Shown in pieces: positions 38,984-48,325 of a stretch of DNA of 64,000 nt. Source of the stretch: Desulfobacula sp. (GTDB lineage: Bacteria > Desulfobacterota > Desulfobacteria > Desulfobacterales > Desulfobacteraceae). The stretch covers positions 1 to 64,000 of the forward strand of contig JAMPXP010000011.1 of NCBI GenBank assembly GCA_023701135.1, read 5' to 3'. The position numbers were made by a program, and so were the translations under genes. How positions within the stretch are numbered: position 1 is the stretch's first letter; the number at the start of each line of letters is the position of its first letter. The notes beneath the pieces are model-generated. The model was not told the DNA's origin, did no database searches, and worked only from the letters and a program-made list of their open reading frames with translations.

Positions 38984-39514
38984 ATGACCGCTTCAACCGA
39001 TCTTAAAATGACTGTATACGCATCTTTATTCGTGGCCCTGATTGCCGTGGGGGCCTTTATCGCCATCCCCATCGGGCCTGTTCCCATTGTCCTTCAAAAC
39101 CTGTTCGTGCTTCTGGCCGGACTCCTTCTCGGACCTGTATGGGGCCTTGCCTGTGTGGCCGTCTACCTCATCATCGGTCTTGCCGGGCTTCCGGTCTTTG
39201 CCGGCGGAACTTCGGGCCTGGGAAAACTCTTCGGGCCAACCGGGGGCTATCTTTTGGGATACCTGCCTTGTGTCTTTATCACGGCAAGCGTTTCCAAGGG
39301 TCTGGGCAAAAAGACGGCCTTTGACATCCTTGCCATGGTCCTGGGCTCCTTGATCGTATATGCCGCAGGGGTTCCCTGGCTCAAGGCCGTGACCGGCATG
39401 AGCCTTGAAAAAGCCGTCATGGCCGGCATGGTTCCCTTCCTTATCGGAGATGCCCTGAAAATTGTGGCCGCCGCCTTTCTTGCAAAAACCCTCAGGCCTT
39501 TGATGAAATTATAA
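38984..39514 (+). CDS. bioY: Biotin ECF transporter S component BioY
   Basis: This 176-residue inner-membrane protein binds biotin and is the substrate-specific part of the ECF-type importer. Six hydrophobic segments are visible. The BioY pattern GPVPIVLQNLFVLLAGLLLG, then GLPVFAGGTSGLGKLFGPTGGYLLGY is characteristic. AAAGGA precedes the ATG, 15 bases after birA. With the ATPase and EcfT-like genes that follow, it forms a complete BioMNY set. Confidence 0.95.
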   Translation: MTASTDLKMTVYASLFVALIAVGAFIAIPIGPVPIVLQNLFVLLAGLLLGPVWGLACVAVYLIIGLAGLPVFAGGTSGLGKLFGPTGGYLLGYLPCVFITASVSKGLGKKTAFDILAMVLGSLIVYAAGVPWLKAVTGMSLEKAVMAGMVPFLIGDALKIVAAAFLAKTLRPLMKL

Positions 39515-39539
39515 TCCCTGCAAAGACGGAGCCCTTTCC

Positions 39540-40295
39540 ATGCCAACGGCCATTTTAGACATACAGGATCTCTCCTTCATATTTGATGACGGCTATATCG
39601 GGCTGAACCGGATTTCCCTGTCGATTCGGCAGGGAGAATTCATCATCCTGGCCGGGAAAAACGGGTCCGGGAAAACGACTTTTTTAAGGCATCTGAACGG
39701 GCTTTTAAGGCCGACCTCGGGCAGGGTCCGGGTCAATGGGAAAGAAATTTCAACGCATCTCATCGAAACCCGGAAAACCGTGGGCATGGTGTTTCAGGAC
39801 CCGGATACCCAGATGGTCGGGGATACGGTCTTTGACGAGGTGGCCTTTGGCCCGGAAAATCTGAAACAGCCACGGGCCCTGATCAATGAAAAAGTGAGCC
39901 GGGTTCTCAAAGCCCTGAACCTTTTTCATCTAAAGGACAGACATCCGTCCACCCTGTCCGGGGGGGAAAAAAGAAAAACCGCCATTGCCGGCATCCTGGT
40001 CATGGACCCGAAAGTCATTGTCTTTGACGAACCCTTTTCCAACCTGGACTATCCCGGCATCCTCCAGGTTCTATCCACCCTCATGGACCTGCACCGCGCA
40101 GGACAGACCCTCATCATCGCCACCCATGACATCGAACCCATTGTCTTTGAAGCCGGCCGGATGATCATCATGGAAAACGGGAGCGTCATGGAAGACGGTG
40201 CGCCTTTGGACCTTGTCCCCTGCCTGGAATCCTACGGGGTCCGGGAGCCCTGCTTCTCCAAATTCGGATTGCAACCCCGGCCATGGCAGAAATAA
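39540..40295 (+). CDS. bioM: ECF transporter ATPase BioM
   Basis: The 251-residue ABC ATPase powers biotin uptake. Walker A GKNGSGKTT, the Q-loop in VGMVFQDPDTQMVGDTVFDEVAFG (an EcfA-style Q-loop), the signature LSGGEKRK, Walker B VIVFDEPFSNLD and the switch histidine in IIATHD are all intact. Only one ATPase gene is present, so it probably acts as a homodimer, as in BioMNY systems. It overlaps bioN by 13 bases. Confidence 0.92.
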   Translation: MPTAILDIQDLSFIFDDGYIGLNRISLSIRQGEFIILAGKNGSGKTTFLRHLNGLLRPTSGRVRVNGKEISTHLIETRKTVGMVFQDPDTQMVGDTVFDEVAFGPENLKQPRALINEKVSRVLKALNLFHLKDRHPSTLSGGEKRKTAIAGILVMDPKVIVFDEPFSNLDYPGILQVLSTLMDLHRAGQTLIIATHDIEPIVFEAGRMIIMENGSVMEDGAPLDLVPCLESYGVREPCFSKFGLQPRPWQK

Positions 40296-41038
40296 CCCCC
40301 TTTACCTATCGGCCGGGGGATTCTTCTCTCCATTTTCTGGACCCAAGGCTTAAATTTTTTATAGTCAGTCTGATCAGTGTGTCCTTGGTGGGTGCGGGAT
40401 TTATTTCCACGGGAATCTGTTTTTTGATGCTTGTTTTATCCCTTAAAAAAACCGGCCTTCATTTTTTTTCCATATTGAAGCATCTGAAATTGTTTCTGGC
40501 CCTGCTCTTTTTTATTTTCCTCGCAAGGGCTGTGACAACCCAGGGGGATATTCTTGTTTCCGTTTACGGCCTTGCCCTCACACGGCAAGGCTTGACGGAA
40601 GGAGGTCTGGTCGCCTTTAAATTCTTTGCCGTCATGCTGACCGGTCTGATGTTTTCCGTTACCACCCGGCCCTCATCCATCAAAGCCGCCGTTCAATGGT
40701 TTTTAAAACCCGTTCCCCTGGTCCCGGAAAAACGGGTGGCCGTCATGATCAGCCTTGCCCTCTGTTTTCTGCCCGTTATCCTGCGGCAGGCAAAAGAGAT
40801 ATCCGATGCCCAGAACGCACGGTGCGCCCATCTTCAAAAAAATCCGGTCAGAAAAACCATGGGCCTAGTTCTGCCCCTGCTCAAACGAACCGTTTTGTCG
40901 GCAGATCGCCTGGTGCTTGCCATGGAATCCAGATGTTACCGGGATGACAGGACCGACCCTGAATTTAATCCATCGGGCCGGGAACCGCTTTTTCTTTTCG
41001 GAACCCTTGCCCTCTGCCTCTGCCTTTTGCTTTGCTGA
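40283..41038 (+). CDS. bioN: ECF transporter T component BioN
   Basis: This 251-residue EcfT-type membrane protein joins BioY to BioM. Several hydrophobic segments, the early HFLDPRLKFF motif and the coupling helix with DAQNARCAHLQK, comparable to the family's Ala-Arg-Gly/Ala motifs, are seen. A second coupling motif appears in LVLAMESRCYRDD. It is the last gene of the biotin unit. Confidence 0.9.
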   Translation: MAEITPFTYRPGDSSLHFLDPRLKFFIVSLISVSLVGAGFISTGICFLMLVLSLKKTGLHFFSILKHLKLFLALLFFIFLARAVTTQGDILVSVYGLALTRQGLTEGGLVAFKFFAVMLTGLMFSVTTRPSSIKAAVQWFLKPVPLVPEKRVAVMISLALCFLPVILRQAKEISDAQNARCAHLQKNPVRKTMGLVLPLLKRTVLSADRLVLAMESRCYRDDRTDPEFNPSGREPLFLFGTLALCLCLLLC

Positions 41039-41065
41039 CAAAAGATTAATTTCAGGTCATCTTCG

Positions 41066-41103
41066 ATTTTACCATTGATCATCAACCTCTTTTAGGGTAA
41101 AAT
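41066..41103. repeat. Inverted repeat between bioN and the RHH-like gene
   Basis: ATTTTACC (41066-41073) and GGTAAAAT (41096-41103) are perfect 8-base complements 22 bases apart. It could end the biotin operon or be an operator for the following gene; nothing decides. Confidence 0.3.
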
Positions 41104-41177
41104 CCCGCCACGATAAATTTCATTACTATTTCGAATGGTATAAAATTAATAATAAAATTCCGTCAAGGGAGCAGTTT

Positions 41178-41753
41178 ATGCCGAAGATAGAAGATCCGTT
41201 TCCCGGATCAACCATGTTCAACCTGAGAGGAAAGCAGTCGGTCAGGGCCACGTTTAAAATTTCCCAGAAGGCCATTGACGCCATCGGCATGGTTGCCGTT
41301 CATATGGGCATCAAACAGAAATCCCTTTTTGATCATATCATCGAAGACCTGGAAGCCCTTGACACCCTGGCCCAAACCATTCAGATCCGGAAATTCAAAC
41401 AAATCGAGAGAAAACAGAAAACCTATGTCCTCAGCCGGAAAACCATTGATGCCCTTGAAGCCATTTCAGAAACCTATGGCATGCCCCGGGATGCCCTGGT
41501 TGAATATTCCGTACAAAAGCTTGAATCCATTATCAGTTCTGAAAAGCTCAAACATGAAGAAAGAAAGATCCTCCAGAAAGAAATGACCGACTATTTTGAC
41601 CATGGAAGATTGCTATACCGGAAGGCGGTTTCCATTCTTGGGGAAGATGATCCCTTTTGCCGGAGAATTGAAAAAGCACTCCTTGCCTGCCGGAAAACCG
41701 AAGAAGATATCCATGATTTTCTGGAGAAGAGCAAAATTTTAGAAGGATTTTAA
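41178..41753 (+). CDS. Protein with two tandem ribbon-helix-helix-like units
   Basis: The 191-residue protein contains two gap-free 37-residue repeats, at about 23-59 and 80-116. Each has a short strand (ATFKIS and KTYVLS) followed by two helices, the plan of a ribbon-helix-helix DNA-binding subunit; 10 of 37 positions are identical, including the turn glycine. Such proteins normally dimerise, so a tandem copy would make one chain a complete pseudodimer. The C-terminal 70 residues are a charged helix. It precedes a GldA-type ABC operon by 29 bases and may regulate it. This fold call is by eye; the function is unproven. Confidence 0.7.
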   Translation: MPKIEDPFPGSTMFNLRGKQSVRATFKISQKAIDAIGMVAVHMGIKQKSLFDHIIEDLEALDTLAQTIQIRKFKQIERKQKTYVLSRKTIDALEAISETYGMPRDALVEYSVQKLESIISSEKLKHEERKILQKEMTDYFDHGRLLYRKAVSILGEDDPFCRRIEKALLACRKTEEDIHDFLEKSKILEGF

Positions 41754-41782
41754 CAACCCATACAGACCATGAGGAGGAAGCG

Positions 41783-42727
41783 TTGATTGAAGTTCAAAAT
41801 CTGACCAAGTATTACAAAGACTTCTGTGCTGTGAACCGCATCAGCATGACCATCCGGAAAGGCGAAATCTTAGGCCTCCTGGGCCCCAACGGTGCCGGCA
41901 AGACCACCACCCTGAGAATGCTGACCGGATACCTGAGACCCAGTTCCGGCACCATCAAAGTCAATGAACTGCACATGCCGGAAGATGTCTTGAAAATAAA
42001 ATCCCTGATCGGCTATCTGCCTGAATCCGCTCCCCTGTATCATAATATGCTGGTCTATGATTATCTGGATTATGTGGCCAGGATAAAAGGCATTTCCGAT
42101 AAAGAAACCCGGTATGACAGGCTCCTGAGACTTTCCGAACTCTGCGGCCTTTCCGCCATCATGGACAAGCCCATTGCCGATCTTTCAAAGGGGCTGAAAC
42201 AGCGAGCGGGTCTGGCCCATGCCATGATGAGTGATCCTGAAATCCTCATCCTGGATGAACCCACCTCCGGCCTTGACCCCAATCAGATTGTGGAAATCCG
42301 GGACATTATCAAACGCATCGGAAAGGAAAAAACCATTGTCTTTTCCACCCATATCCTGAGCGAAGCCGAAGCCACCTGCGACAGAATCGCCATTATCAAC
42401 AACGGCCGGGTTGTGGCCGACGACACCACCCTGAATCTGAAAAAGCGGGTTCAAGAAAACAGCCTGATCCGGATTTCCCTGCGGGGCGCGGACCCGGAAA
42501 AGGCCCTGGCCCTTTTGAAAACCATCGATTCCCGGCTTGAGGTAACCTTGGTGGACCCTGTTGAAGAAAACCTGGTGTCCTTTGAAATCAGGAGTTCCGG
42601 TGATCAGGATTTCCGGTCCGACATTTACCTGAAAATCAAAGAAACAGACTGGATCATTTTACAACTGGCCAAAGAATCCCAGGCCCTTGAAAAAATATTC
42701 CGGGAACTGACAAGGGAGGTTGCCTGA
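41783..42727 (+). CDS. ABC transporter ATPase, GldA-type
   Basis: The 314-residue ATPase starts at TTG 41783, preceded by GAGGAGG. Walker A GPNGAGKTT, signature LSKGLKQRAGLA (a variant common to this group), Walker B ILILDEPTSGLD and the switch histidine in VFSTHILSEAE are intact, with a C-terminal regulatory extension of about 90 residues. It belongs to an operon with an ABC-2-type permease, a GldG-like protein and a DUF4340 protein. In gliding Bacteroidetes GldA/F/G are linked to motility, but in proteobacteria these transporters have no proven substrate. Confidence 0.88.
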   Translation: MIEVQNLTKYYKDFCAVNRISMTIRKGEILGLLGPNGAGKTTTLRMLTGYLRPSSGTIKVNELHMPEDVLKIKSLIGYLPESAPLYHNMLVYDYLDYVARIKGISDKETRYDRLLRLSELCGLSAIMDKPIADLSKGLKQRAGLAHAMMSDPEILILDEPTSGLDPNQIVEIRDIIKRIGKEKTIVFSTHILSEAEATCDRIAIINNGRVVADDTTLNLKKRVQENSLIRISLRGADPEKALALLKTIDSRLEVTLVDPVEENLVSFEIRSSGDQDFRSDIYLKIKETDWIILQLAKESQALEKIFRELTREVA

Positions 42728-42729
42728 CC

Positions 42730-43434
42730 ATGAAACAGATCAAAACCATAGCGGTTAAAGAATTCAAAGACTATTTCATCTCGCCCATCGCCTATATCGT
42801 GATATCCCTTTTTCTCATTGTTACGGGATGGTTTTTCTTTTCAACCTTTTTTATTTTCGACCGGGCAGACCTGAGGGATTTTTTCTCCCTGCTTCCCCTT
42901 ATCTTCTCCTTTATCATTCCGGCCGTTACCATGCGCCTGTTTTCCGAAGAAAAAAATGTGGGCTCCTATGAAACCCTTTTGACCATGCCGGTGTCTTTCA
43001 CGGACATTGCCCTGGGCAAATTCCTGGCAGCCACGATGTTCACAGCAGCCATGCTCATCCCCACCCTTTCCTACCCCCTGTTTATTTCCCTCATCGGCGA
43101 GGTGGATATCGGGCCCGTCATCGGCGGATATATCGGCGCCGTCTTTCTTGCCGCCGCCTATTGTTCCCTGGGCATCTTTGCCTCATCCCTGACCCGGAAC
43201 CAGATCGTTGCCTTTATCATCGGCACGGCCCTGTGCTTTACCCTCACCATCCTTGATAAACTCTTGTTTTTCATGCCGACGAGCATCCTTCCGGTCATTG
43301 AATTTCTCGGCGCCGGTTCCCATTTTGCAACTATTTCAAAGGGAATTGTGGATTCCAGGGATATTCTTTATTTTGTCAGCGTGGTCTTCATTTCCATATT
43401 TTCAACCCATATTGTCATGCATGAAAAGAATTAA
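42730..43434 (+). CDS. ABC-2 type permease, GldF-like
   Basis: This 234-residue protein has six hydrophobic segments and the style of ABC-2 exporters: AVKEFKDYFISPIAYIVIS at the N-terminus, VTMRLFSEEKNVGSYETLLTMPVS, and later SLGIFASSLTRNQIVAFIIG. It follows the ATPase by two bases, behind a GGGAGG site, and would form the membrane channel of the exporter. The substrate is unknown. Confidence 0.87.
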   Translation: MKQIKTIAVKEFKDYFISPIAYIVISLFLIVTGWFFFSTFFIFDRADLRDFFSLLPLIFSFIIPAVTMRLFSEEKNVGSYETLLTMPVSFTDIALGKFLAATMFTAAMLIPTLSYPLFISLIGEVDIGPVIGGYIGAVFLAAAYCSLGIFASSLTRNQIVAFIIGTALCFTLTILDKLLFFMPTSILPVIEFLGAGSHFATISKGIVDSRDILYFVSVVFISIFSTHIVMHEKN

Positions 43435-43443
43435 GGAGAAACA

Positions 43444-45633
43444 ATGGGCACCTTTTCTTTAAAAGAAAAATATTTTAAATTTATTTTATATATTCTGGTC
43501 ATCGTCTTGGTCAATATTGCCGGGATCACCCTCTTTTTCAGGGTTGACCTGACCCGCGACGGCATCTATTCCCTTTCACCCGCCAGCATCGATGTGGTGG
43601 AAACTTTATCGGAACCCCTGAGCATCAAGGTTTTTTTCTCAAAAAGCCTGCCTGCCCCCCACAACAATACGGAACGCTATCTCCGGGATCTTCTGGAAGA
43701 ATATGCAAGCCGGGGCAAACAGTATTTTAATTATGCCTTTTATAATGTCTCTGCCGAAGAAGGCGCCCTGACACAAAAGGCCGATGAAAACCGGGACATG
43801 GCAAAATCTTACGGGATCCAGCCGGTCCAGATCAGGATCATGGAAAACGACGAGATCAAATTTAAAAATGCCTATATGGGTATCGTCATTATCCATGGTG
43901 ATCTCATTGAAAAAATCGAGGCCGTCACCTCAACCCAGGGCCTTGAATATCAGCTCACCACCGCCATCCAGAAGATGAACAAAAAAGTCAGCGCCCTCCT
44001 GCGGATGGAGGAAAAACTATCGGTGAGCATGTATTTATCCTCTTCCCTCAATCCCATCGCCCCCCTCATCGGCCTGGATCAATTGCCTGAATTGGGCAAG
44101 GCCGTGACCCAGACCATAGCGCAGCTCAATGCCAAAAGCCTGGGTGTCCTGGATTTCAAACCGTTTGACATTTCCGATAAGGCCGAACTGGACGAGCTTG
44201 GGAAAAAATACGGATTAATGGCACTTTCATGGCCTGCCCTTCCCGACAAAAATATTTCCCAAGGCAGCGGCGCCGCCGGTATCGTCATTGAATATCAGGG
44301 GAAAACGGCAACCCTTCCCCTGATCCAGTCCGTTCAACTGCCCATCATCGGGACAACCTATCAGATGGCTGATCCCGCAGTTCTGGAGAGGGATATGACG
44401 GCCGTGGTGGAAAAATTTATCGGCATTAACAAAGATCTGGGGTTCCTTTCCGGCCACGGCTCCCTCCCTCTTATGCCGGACCAGTTGGCCATGATGCAGG
44501 GAAGACCGTCCGAGGGCCTCCAAGCCTTTAATACATTGATATCCTCCCGGTATTCCATCAAACCCGTGGACCTGAAAACCGGAGCCGTTCCCGATGGATT
44601 GAACTGCCTCATCATCCCAAGACCCACCCTGAAATTTTCAGATTATGAATTGTTCCAGATCGACCAGGCCCTGATGAAGGGAACCAGCCTTGCCTTTATC
44701 TCGGATTCCTTTCAGGAAGGCCAGTCCGGCGGCATGGGCATGCCGCCGACGCCGGTTCCCATTGATACCGGCCTTGAAAAGCTGTTGAACCATTACGGCG
44801 TCAATATTAAAAAGGCCTATGTCCTGGACAAGCAATCCTATAAACACCAGGCCCCAAAGGAAATGGGCGGAGGGGAGCAGAACATCTATTTTGCCCCCAT
44901 GCTGAAAGAAGCCTCCATCAATACCGAGCCGGACTTTATGACCAATATCAAAGCCCTCATCGCCATGCAGATTTCTCCCCTTGAACTGGTGGAAGAAAAT
45001 ATTGATAAGGAAAACATAAAGGTCACAAAACTGTTTTCCTCATCAAATGAATCCTGGCTCATGGAAGGCATGATCAATCTGAATCCCATGTTCATTACCC
45101 CTCCGGAAAAAAAGGAGGACATGAAATCCTATGACCTGGCCTATCTTCTCTCGGGAACCTTTACCAGCTATTTCAAAGGCAAACCCCTTCCTGAAAAAGA
45201 ACTGGGAGAAAAGGACATCACCGGAGAAACAGCCGACACAAAAGCCGGAAATCCGGCAAAAAAACCGGCAGAAAACCCCATGGCCCTCCAGGCCGGCCAC
45301 AGTTTTCTGGAAACTTCCAAACCGGCCATGCTCTTTGTTCTGCCCTGCTCCCAGATGCTGGAAGACAATATGCTGGACCCGGAAGGCCAGTCCACCAACG
45401 CCACCTTTATTCTCAACGTCATCGACCATCTGAACGGCGAGGATGACATTGCCCTTTTGCGCAGCAAACAGCAGGCATTAAATCCCATTGCCCAAACCAC
45501 ACCCTTTGACCGGGGCGTTATCAAGGCCGCCAATATTATCGGGCTGCCCATCCTGGTGGTTCTGTTCGGATTCGGCGTGTTTGTCAAACGACGCGCCAGA
45601 AAAAAGAAAATCGCCAACCGTTTTAATATATAA
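43444..45633 (+). CDS. GldG-like ABC auxiliary protein
   Basis: The 729-residue protein is anchored by one N-terminal segment (about 12-34) and one C-terminal segment (about 705-722), with a large periplasmic part between. DLTRDGIYSLSPASIDVVETL is the typical start of the ABC_transp_aux domain, and VFFSKSLPAPHNNTERYLRDLLEEY fits the GldG family. AAGGAG precedes the ATG. A low-complexity stretch rich in Pro/Lys/Ala lies near 600-625. It is encoded between the permease and the DUF4340 gene, so all four proteins are likely one complex. Confidence 0.85.
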   Translation: MGTFSLKEKYFKFILYILVIVLVNIAGITLFFRVDLTRDGIYSLSPASIDVVETLSEPLSIKVFFSKSLPAPHNNTERYLRDLLEEYASRGKQYFNYAFYNVSAEEGALTQKADENRDMAKSYGIQPVQIRIMENDEIKFKNAYMGIVIIHGDLIEKIEAVTSTQGLEYQLTTAIQKMNKKVSALLRMEEKLSVSMYLSSSLNPIAPLIGLDQLPELGKAVTQTIAQLNAKSLGVLDFKPFDISDKAELDELGKKYGLMALSWPALPDKNISQGSGAAGIVIEYQGKTATLPLIQSVQLPIIGTTYQMADPAVLERDMTAVVEKFIGINKDLGFLSGHGSLPLMPDQLAMMQGRPSEGLQAFNTLISSRYSIKPVDLKTGAVPDGLNCLIIPRPTLKFSDYELFQIDQALMKGTSLAFISDSFQEGQSGGMGMPPTPVPIDTGLEKLLNHYGVNIKKAYVLDKQSYKHQAPKEMGGGEQNIYFAPMLKEASINTEPDFMTNIKALIAMQISPLELVEENIDKENIKVTKLFSSSNESWLMEGMINLNPMFITPPEKKEDMKSYDLAYLLSGTFTSYFKGKPLPEKELGEKDITGETADTKAGNPAKKPAENPMALQAGHSFLETSKPAMLFVLPCSQMLEDNMLDPEGQSTNATFILNVIDHLNGEDDIALLRSKQQALNPIAQTTPFDRGVIKAANIIGLPILVVLFGFGVFVKRRARKKKIANRFNI

Positions 45634-45646
45634 GAGGACTGACCCC

Positions 45647-46612
45647 ATGAAAAAAGAATATCTGATACTGATCCTGCTCATCCTTTTATTCAGCGCCTAT
45701 CTTTTTCTTCACAAGGACAACAGGGACCATTATACCCTGCCTGAAATCAGCGCCATTGATCCCTCTCAGTTGACGGGCCTGATCCTGGAAAAAAAAGACG
45801 GCGCCATCCGCTTTACCCGGAAAGACAAGCAATGGGTCCTGACGGACAAGGAATACCCTGCAGATGCCGCCTCGGTCCAGAGCATGCTGGATGCCCTGAA
45901 AACATTCAAGCTGTCGGCCCTTGTGTCGGAAAAACAGGATGTGAAACGGTATGAGCTGGATGATGAAAACCGGATCATTGTCAAAGCTCTCAAAGGAGAG
46001 GACTCTGTTTTTGAATTCACCCTGGGCAAGACGGCACCCAGCCGGAATCATACCTTTGTCATGATTCAAAACGACAAAAACATCTATCACGCCAACGGCA
46101 ATTTAAAACCGGATTTCGGCAAAACCACCCAAGACTTCAGGGACAAAAAAGTTCTGGAATTCAAAGAGGCTTCCCTAAAACGGATCATGCTTGAAACCGG
46201 CGGGAAATCCAGAACCCTGATTCCCCGGGAAGCGGCAACGGAAGAAAAAAAAGAAGAAACGCCGGATAAGGAAAAACCTTCCGTCACCTGGGCCTCCGAA
46301 GATGGGGCCCCCATCAACCATGAGAGGCTTGCCAACCTTTTGTCCACCCTGTCCGCTCTGCAGTGTCAGCAATACCTGGAGTCGCCGGACAAAACCGGGC
46401 TCGAAAAAAGCAATCCCCTTGGCAAAATCGTACTTGAAACTGAAACCCGGCTTGAGTTAACTCTCTTTAAAGGCGATAAGGAGGAACAGGTCAACGGGAT
46501 TTCCTCCATGAACGGGTATGCCTTTGAACTGAGCCGGTTCAATGGAAAAGAGATCCTCTCCCATATGGAACAACTCCTGGGGATACAAAGGGAAACAAAA
46601 AAGAAAGAGTGA
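45647..46612 (+). CDS. DUF4340 membrane-anchored protein
   Basis: The start at 45647 follows GAGG and yields 321 residues with an N-terminal anchor (KKEYLILILLILLFSAYLFL). The periplasmic part holds the DUF4340 pattern: LTGLILEKKDGAIRFTRKDKQWVLTD, DAASVQSMLDALKTFKLSALVS and FTLGKTAPSRNHTFVMI. A highly charged Glu/Lys linker sits near 200-215. Members of this domain family usually follow GldG-like genes, as here. The stop overlaps the GTG of the next gene (plsC). Confidence 0.85.
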   Translation: MKKEYLILILLILLFSAYLFLHKDNRDHYTLPEISAIDPSQLTGLILEKKDGAIRFTRKDKQWVLTDKEYPADAASVQSMLDALKTFKLSALVSEKQDVKRYELDDENRIIVKALKGEDSVFEFTLGKTAPSRNHTFVMIQNDKNIYHANGNLKPDFGKTTQDFRDKKVLEFKEASLKRIMLETGGKSRTLIPREAATEEKKEETPDKEKPSVTWASEDGAPINHERLANLLSTLSALQCQQYLESPDKTGLEKSNPLGKIVLETETRLELTLFKGDKEEQVNGISSMNGYAFELSRFNGKEILSHMEQLLGIQRETKKKE

Positions 46613-47331
46613 ACCCGCTTTTAAAAATAGCGTACCAACCCTATAAATGGCTTTTCGCCCTCCCCCTTGTATTTGCCTTTACCTTTGTCTTCGGTCTGAT
46701 CGCCATCCTGACCGGGATCATCCTGGGCCAGGATGCCGTCAATATCATTGCCGAGGTCTGGGCCAGGCTGTGTTGCGCCGTTGTTCCCCTGAAAGTCGTC
46801 ATCAGGGGAACCAAAAACTATAGCCGCAACACCGCCTATGTCATTGTGTCAAACCACCAGAGCCTGACCGATATCCCGATTCTTCACGGCCATCTCGGGC
46901 TGGATATCAAATGGATCATGAAAAAGGAGCTGGGGGAAATACCGGTTTTCGGGGCTGCCTGCCGCCATTTGGGCTGCATCACCGTGGACCGGGGCAATCA
47001 CGAGGCAGCCCTCCAATCCATCGAAGCTGCAAAAAAGACCCTCTCCGGAAAGGCCTGTGTTCTATTTTTTGCAGAAGGAACCCGGAGCCGGGACGGCAGG
47101 GTCATGCCGTTTAAAAAGGGAGCCTTTAGGTTCGCCCATGAAACAAAGATCCCCATCCTGCCGCTGACCATCCGGAATTCACGATCCATTCTTCCTTCGG
47201 ATTCCCTGGACCTTGTTCCCGGAACCGTTGAGGTTGTGGTCCACAGGCCCATCCACATGTCGGATTACAACCTGGCCCGCCTGGATGAGGTCGTCCATAC
47301 CACCCGCCAGATCATCTCCGACGCTCTATGA
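46609..47331 (+). CDS. plsC: 1-acyl-glycerol-3-phosphate acyltransferase
   Basis: The 240-residue membrane-associated enzyme makes phosphatidic acid. The catalytic NHQSLTDI (HX4D) and the FAEGTRSRDGR motif are both intact, and an N-terminal hydrophobic stretch is present. The start is GTG 46609 inside the stop of the DUF4340 gene, so it is translationally coupled, although a functional tie to the ABC system is not evident. Confidence 0.92.
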   Translation: MNPLLKIAYQPYKWLFALPLVFAFTFVFGLIAILTGIILGQDAVNIIAEVWARLCCAVVPLKVVIRGTKNYSRNTAYVIVSNHQSLTDIPILHGHLGLDIKWIMKKELGEIPVFGAACRHLGCITVDRGNHEAALQSIEAAKKTLSGKACVLFFAEGTRSRDGRVMPFKKGAFRFAHETKIPILPLTIRNSRSILPSDSLDLVPGTVEVVVHRPIHMSDYNLARLDEVVHTTRQIISDAL

Positions 47332-47355
47332 TTGAATGACCGGGGAGCCCCCTTC

Positions 47356-48156
47356 TTATCCAATGAGCCCCACCAGCATTTTTGTGCCCACCAGGTAGAG
47401 CAACAGGGCAAACACCCGTTTGAGTTTATCCACAGGCAGTTTGTGGGCCAGCCGTACGCCCAGGGGCGCTGTCAATATGCTGGTGCAGACGATTCCCAAA
47501 AGGGCCGGAAGGCTGATATAACCGATGGAATAGGCAGGCAGGGACGCCAGCCCCAACCCGTTATAAATATACCCGGCCGTCCCGGCCACGGCAATGGGAA
47601 GCCCGATGGCGGCCGAGGTGCCGATGGCATGATGGATGGGGATATTGCACCAGACCATGAAGGGGACGGACAGGGTTCCCCCGCCGATGCCCACAAGGCT
47701 TGAAACCCCGCCGATGACGTTTCCCGCGACAAACATGCCCGGGGCGCCGGGGAGTTCCCTGGACGGCTTTGGTTTTTTGTTCATGAGCATCTGGGTGGCC
47801 ACGACATAGAGAAAAACGCAGAAAAATCCCTTTAGAAAAGCAGTGGACATGGCCGCTGCAATACAGGACCCTAAAAACGTGCCGGTAAATATGCCGACGA
47901 CAATGCGGCGCACCACTTCCCACCGGACGGCCCCCCGGCGGTGGTGGGCCATGAAGCTGGAAACCGAGGTAAACATGATGCTGGCCATGGACGTGCCCAG
48001 GGCCAGGTGCATGAGGACCCCGGGCGAAACTCCCTGGGTGCCCATGACATAGACCAGCATGGGCACGATCACAAGCCCGCCGCCGATCCCGAGAAGCCCT
48101 GCCAGGAAACCGGCAATGACGCCTACGCCGCAATAGGTGATAAGAACAGTCAACAT
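47356..48156 (-). CDS. TauE/SafE family permease
   Basis: This 266-residue inner-membrane protein belongs to the sulfite exporter TauE/SafE family, many members of which move sulfonates or sulfite-related anions. The duplicated family motif appears in AGLLGIGGGLVIVPML and SLVGIGGGTLSVPFM. About eight hydrophobic segments are visible. AAGGAG precedes its ATG. It is convergent with plsC. The substrate is not known. Confidence 0.9.
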   Translation of the reverse strand: MLTVLITYCGVGVIAGFLAGLLGIGGGLVIVPMLVYVMGTQGVSPGVLMHLALGTSMASIMFTSVSSFMAHHRRGAVRWEVVRRIVVGIFTGTFLGSCIAAAMSTAFLKGFFCVFLYVVATQMLMNKKPKPSRELPGAPGMFVAGNVIGGVSSLVGIGGGTLSVPFMVWCNIPIHHAIGTSAAIGLPIAVAGTAGYIYNGLGLASLPAYSIGYISLPALLGIVCTSILTAPLGVRLAHKLPVDKLKRVFALLLYLVGTKMLVGLIG

Positions 48157-48325
48157 GAGAATACTCCTTTTTTATTCTCCCGGAAAATACCGGAATTCTT
48201 CCCAATCTGCAAGACTTTAGCCCGGCTGACCATAATGAGCTTATTTCCGGTTCCCATATTGAGGTTTGGCCAAAGGTGTATTATATCTTTGGACAAGCCG
48301 GTATTCCAAACAAAGGAGAGATAAA

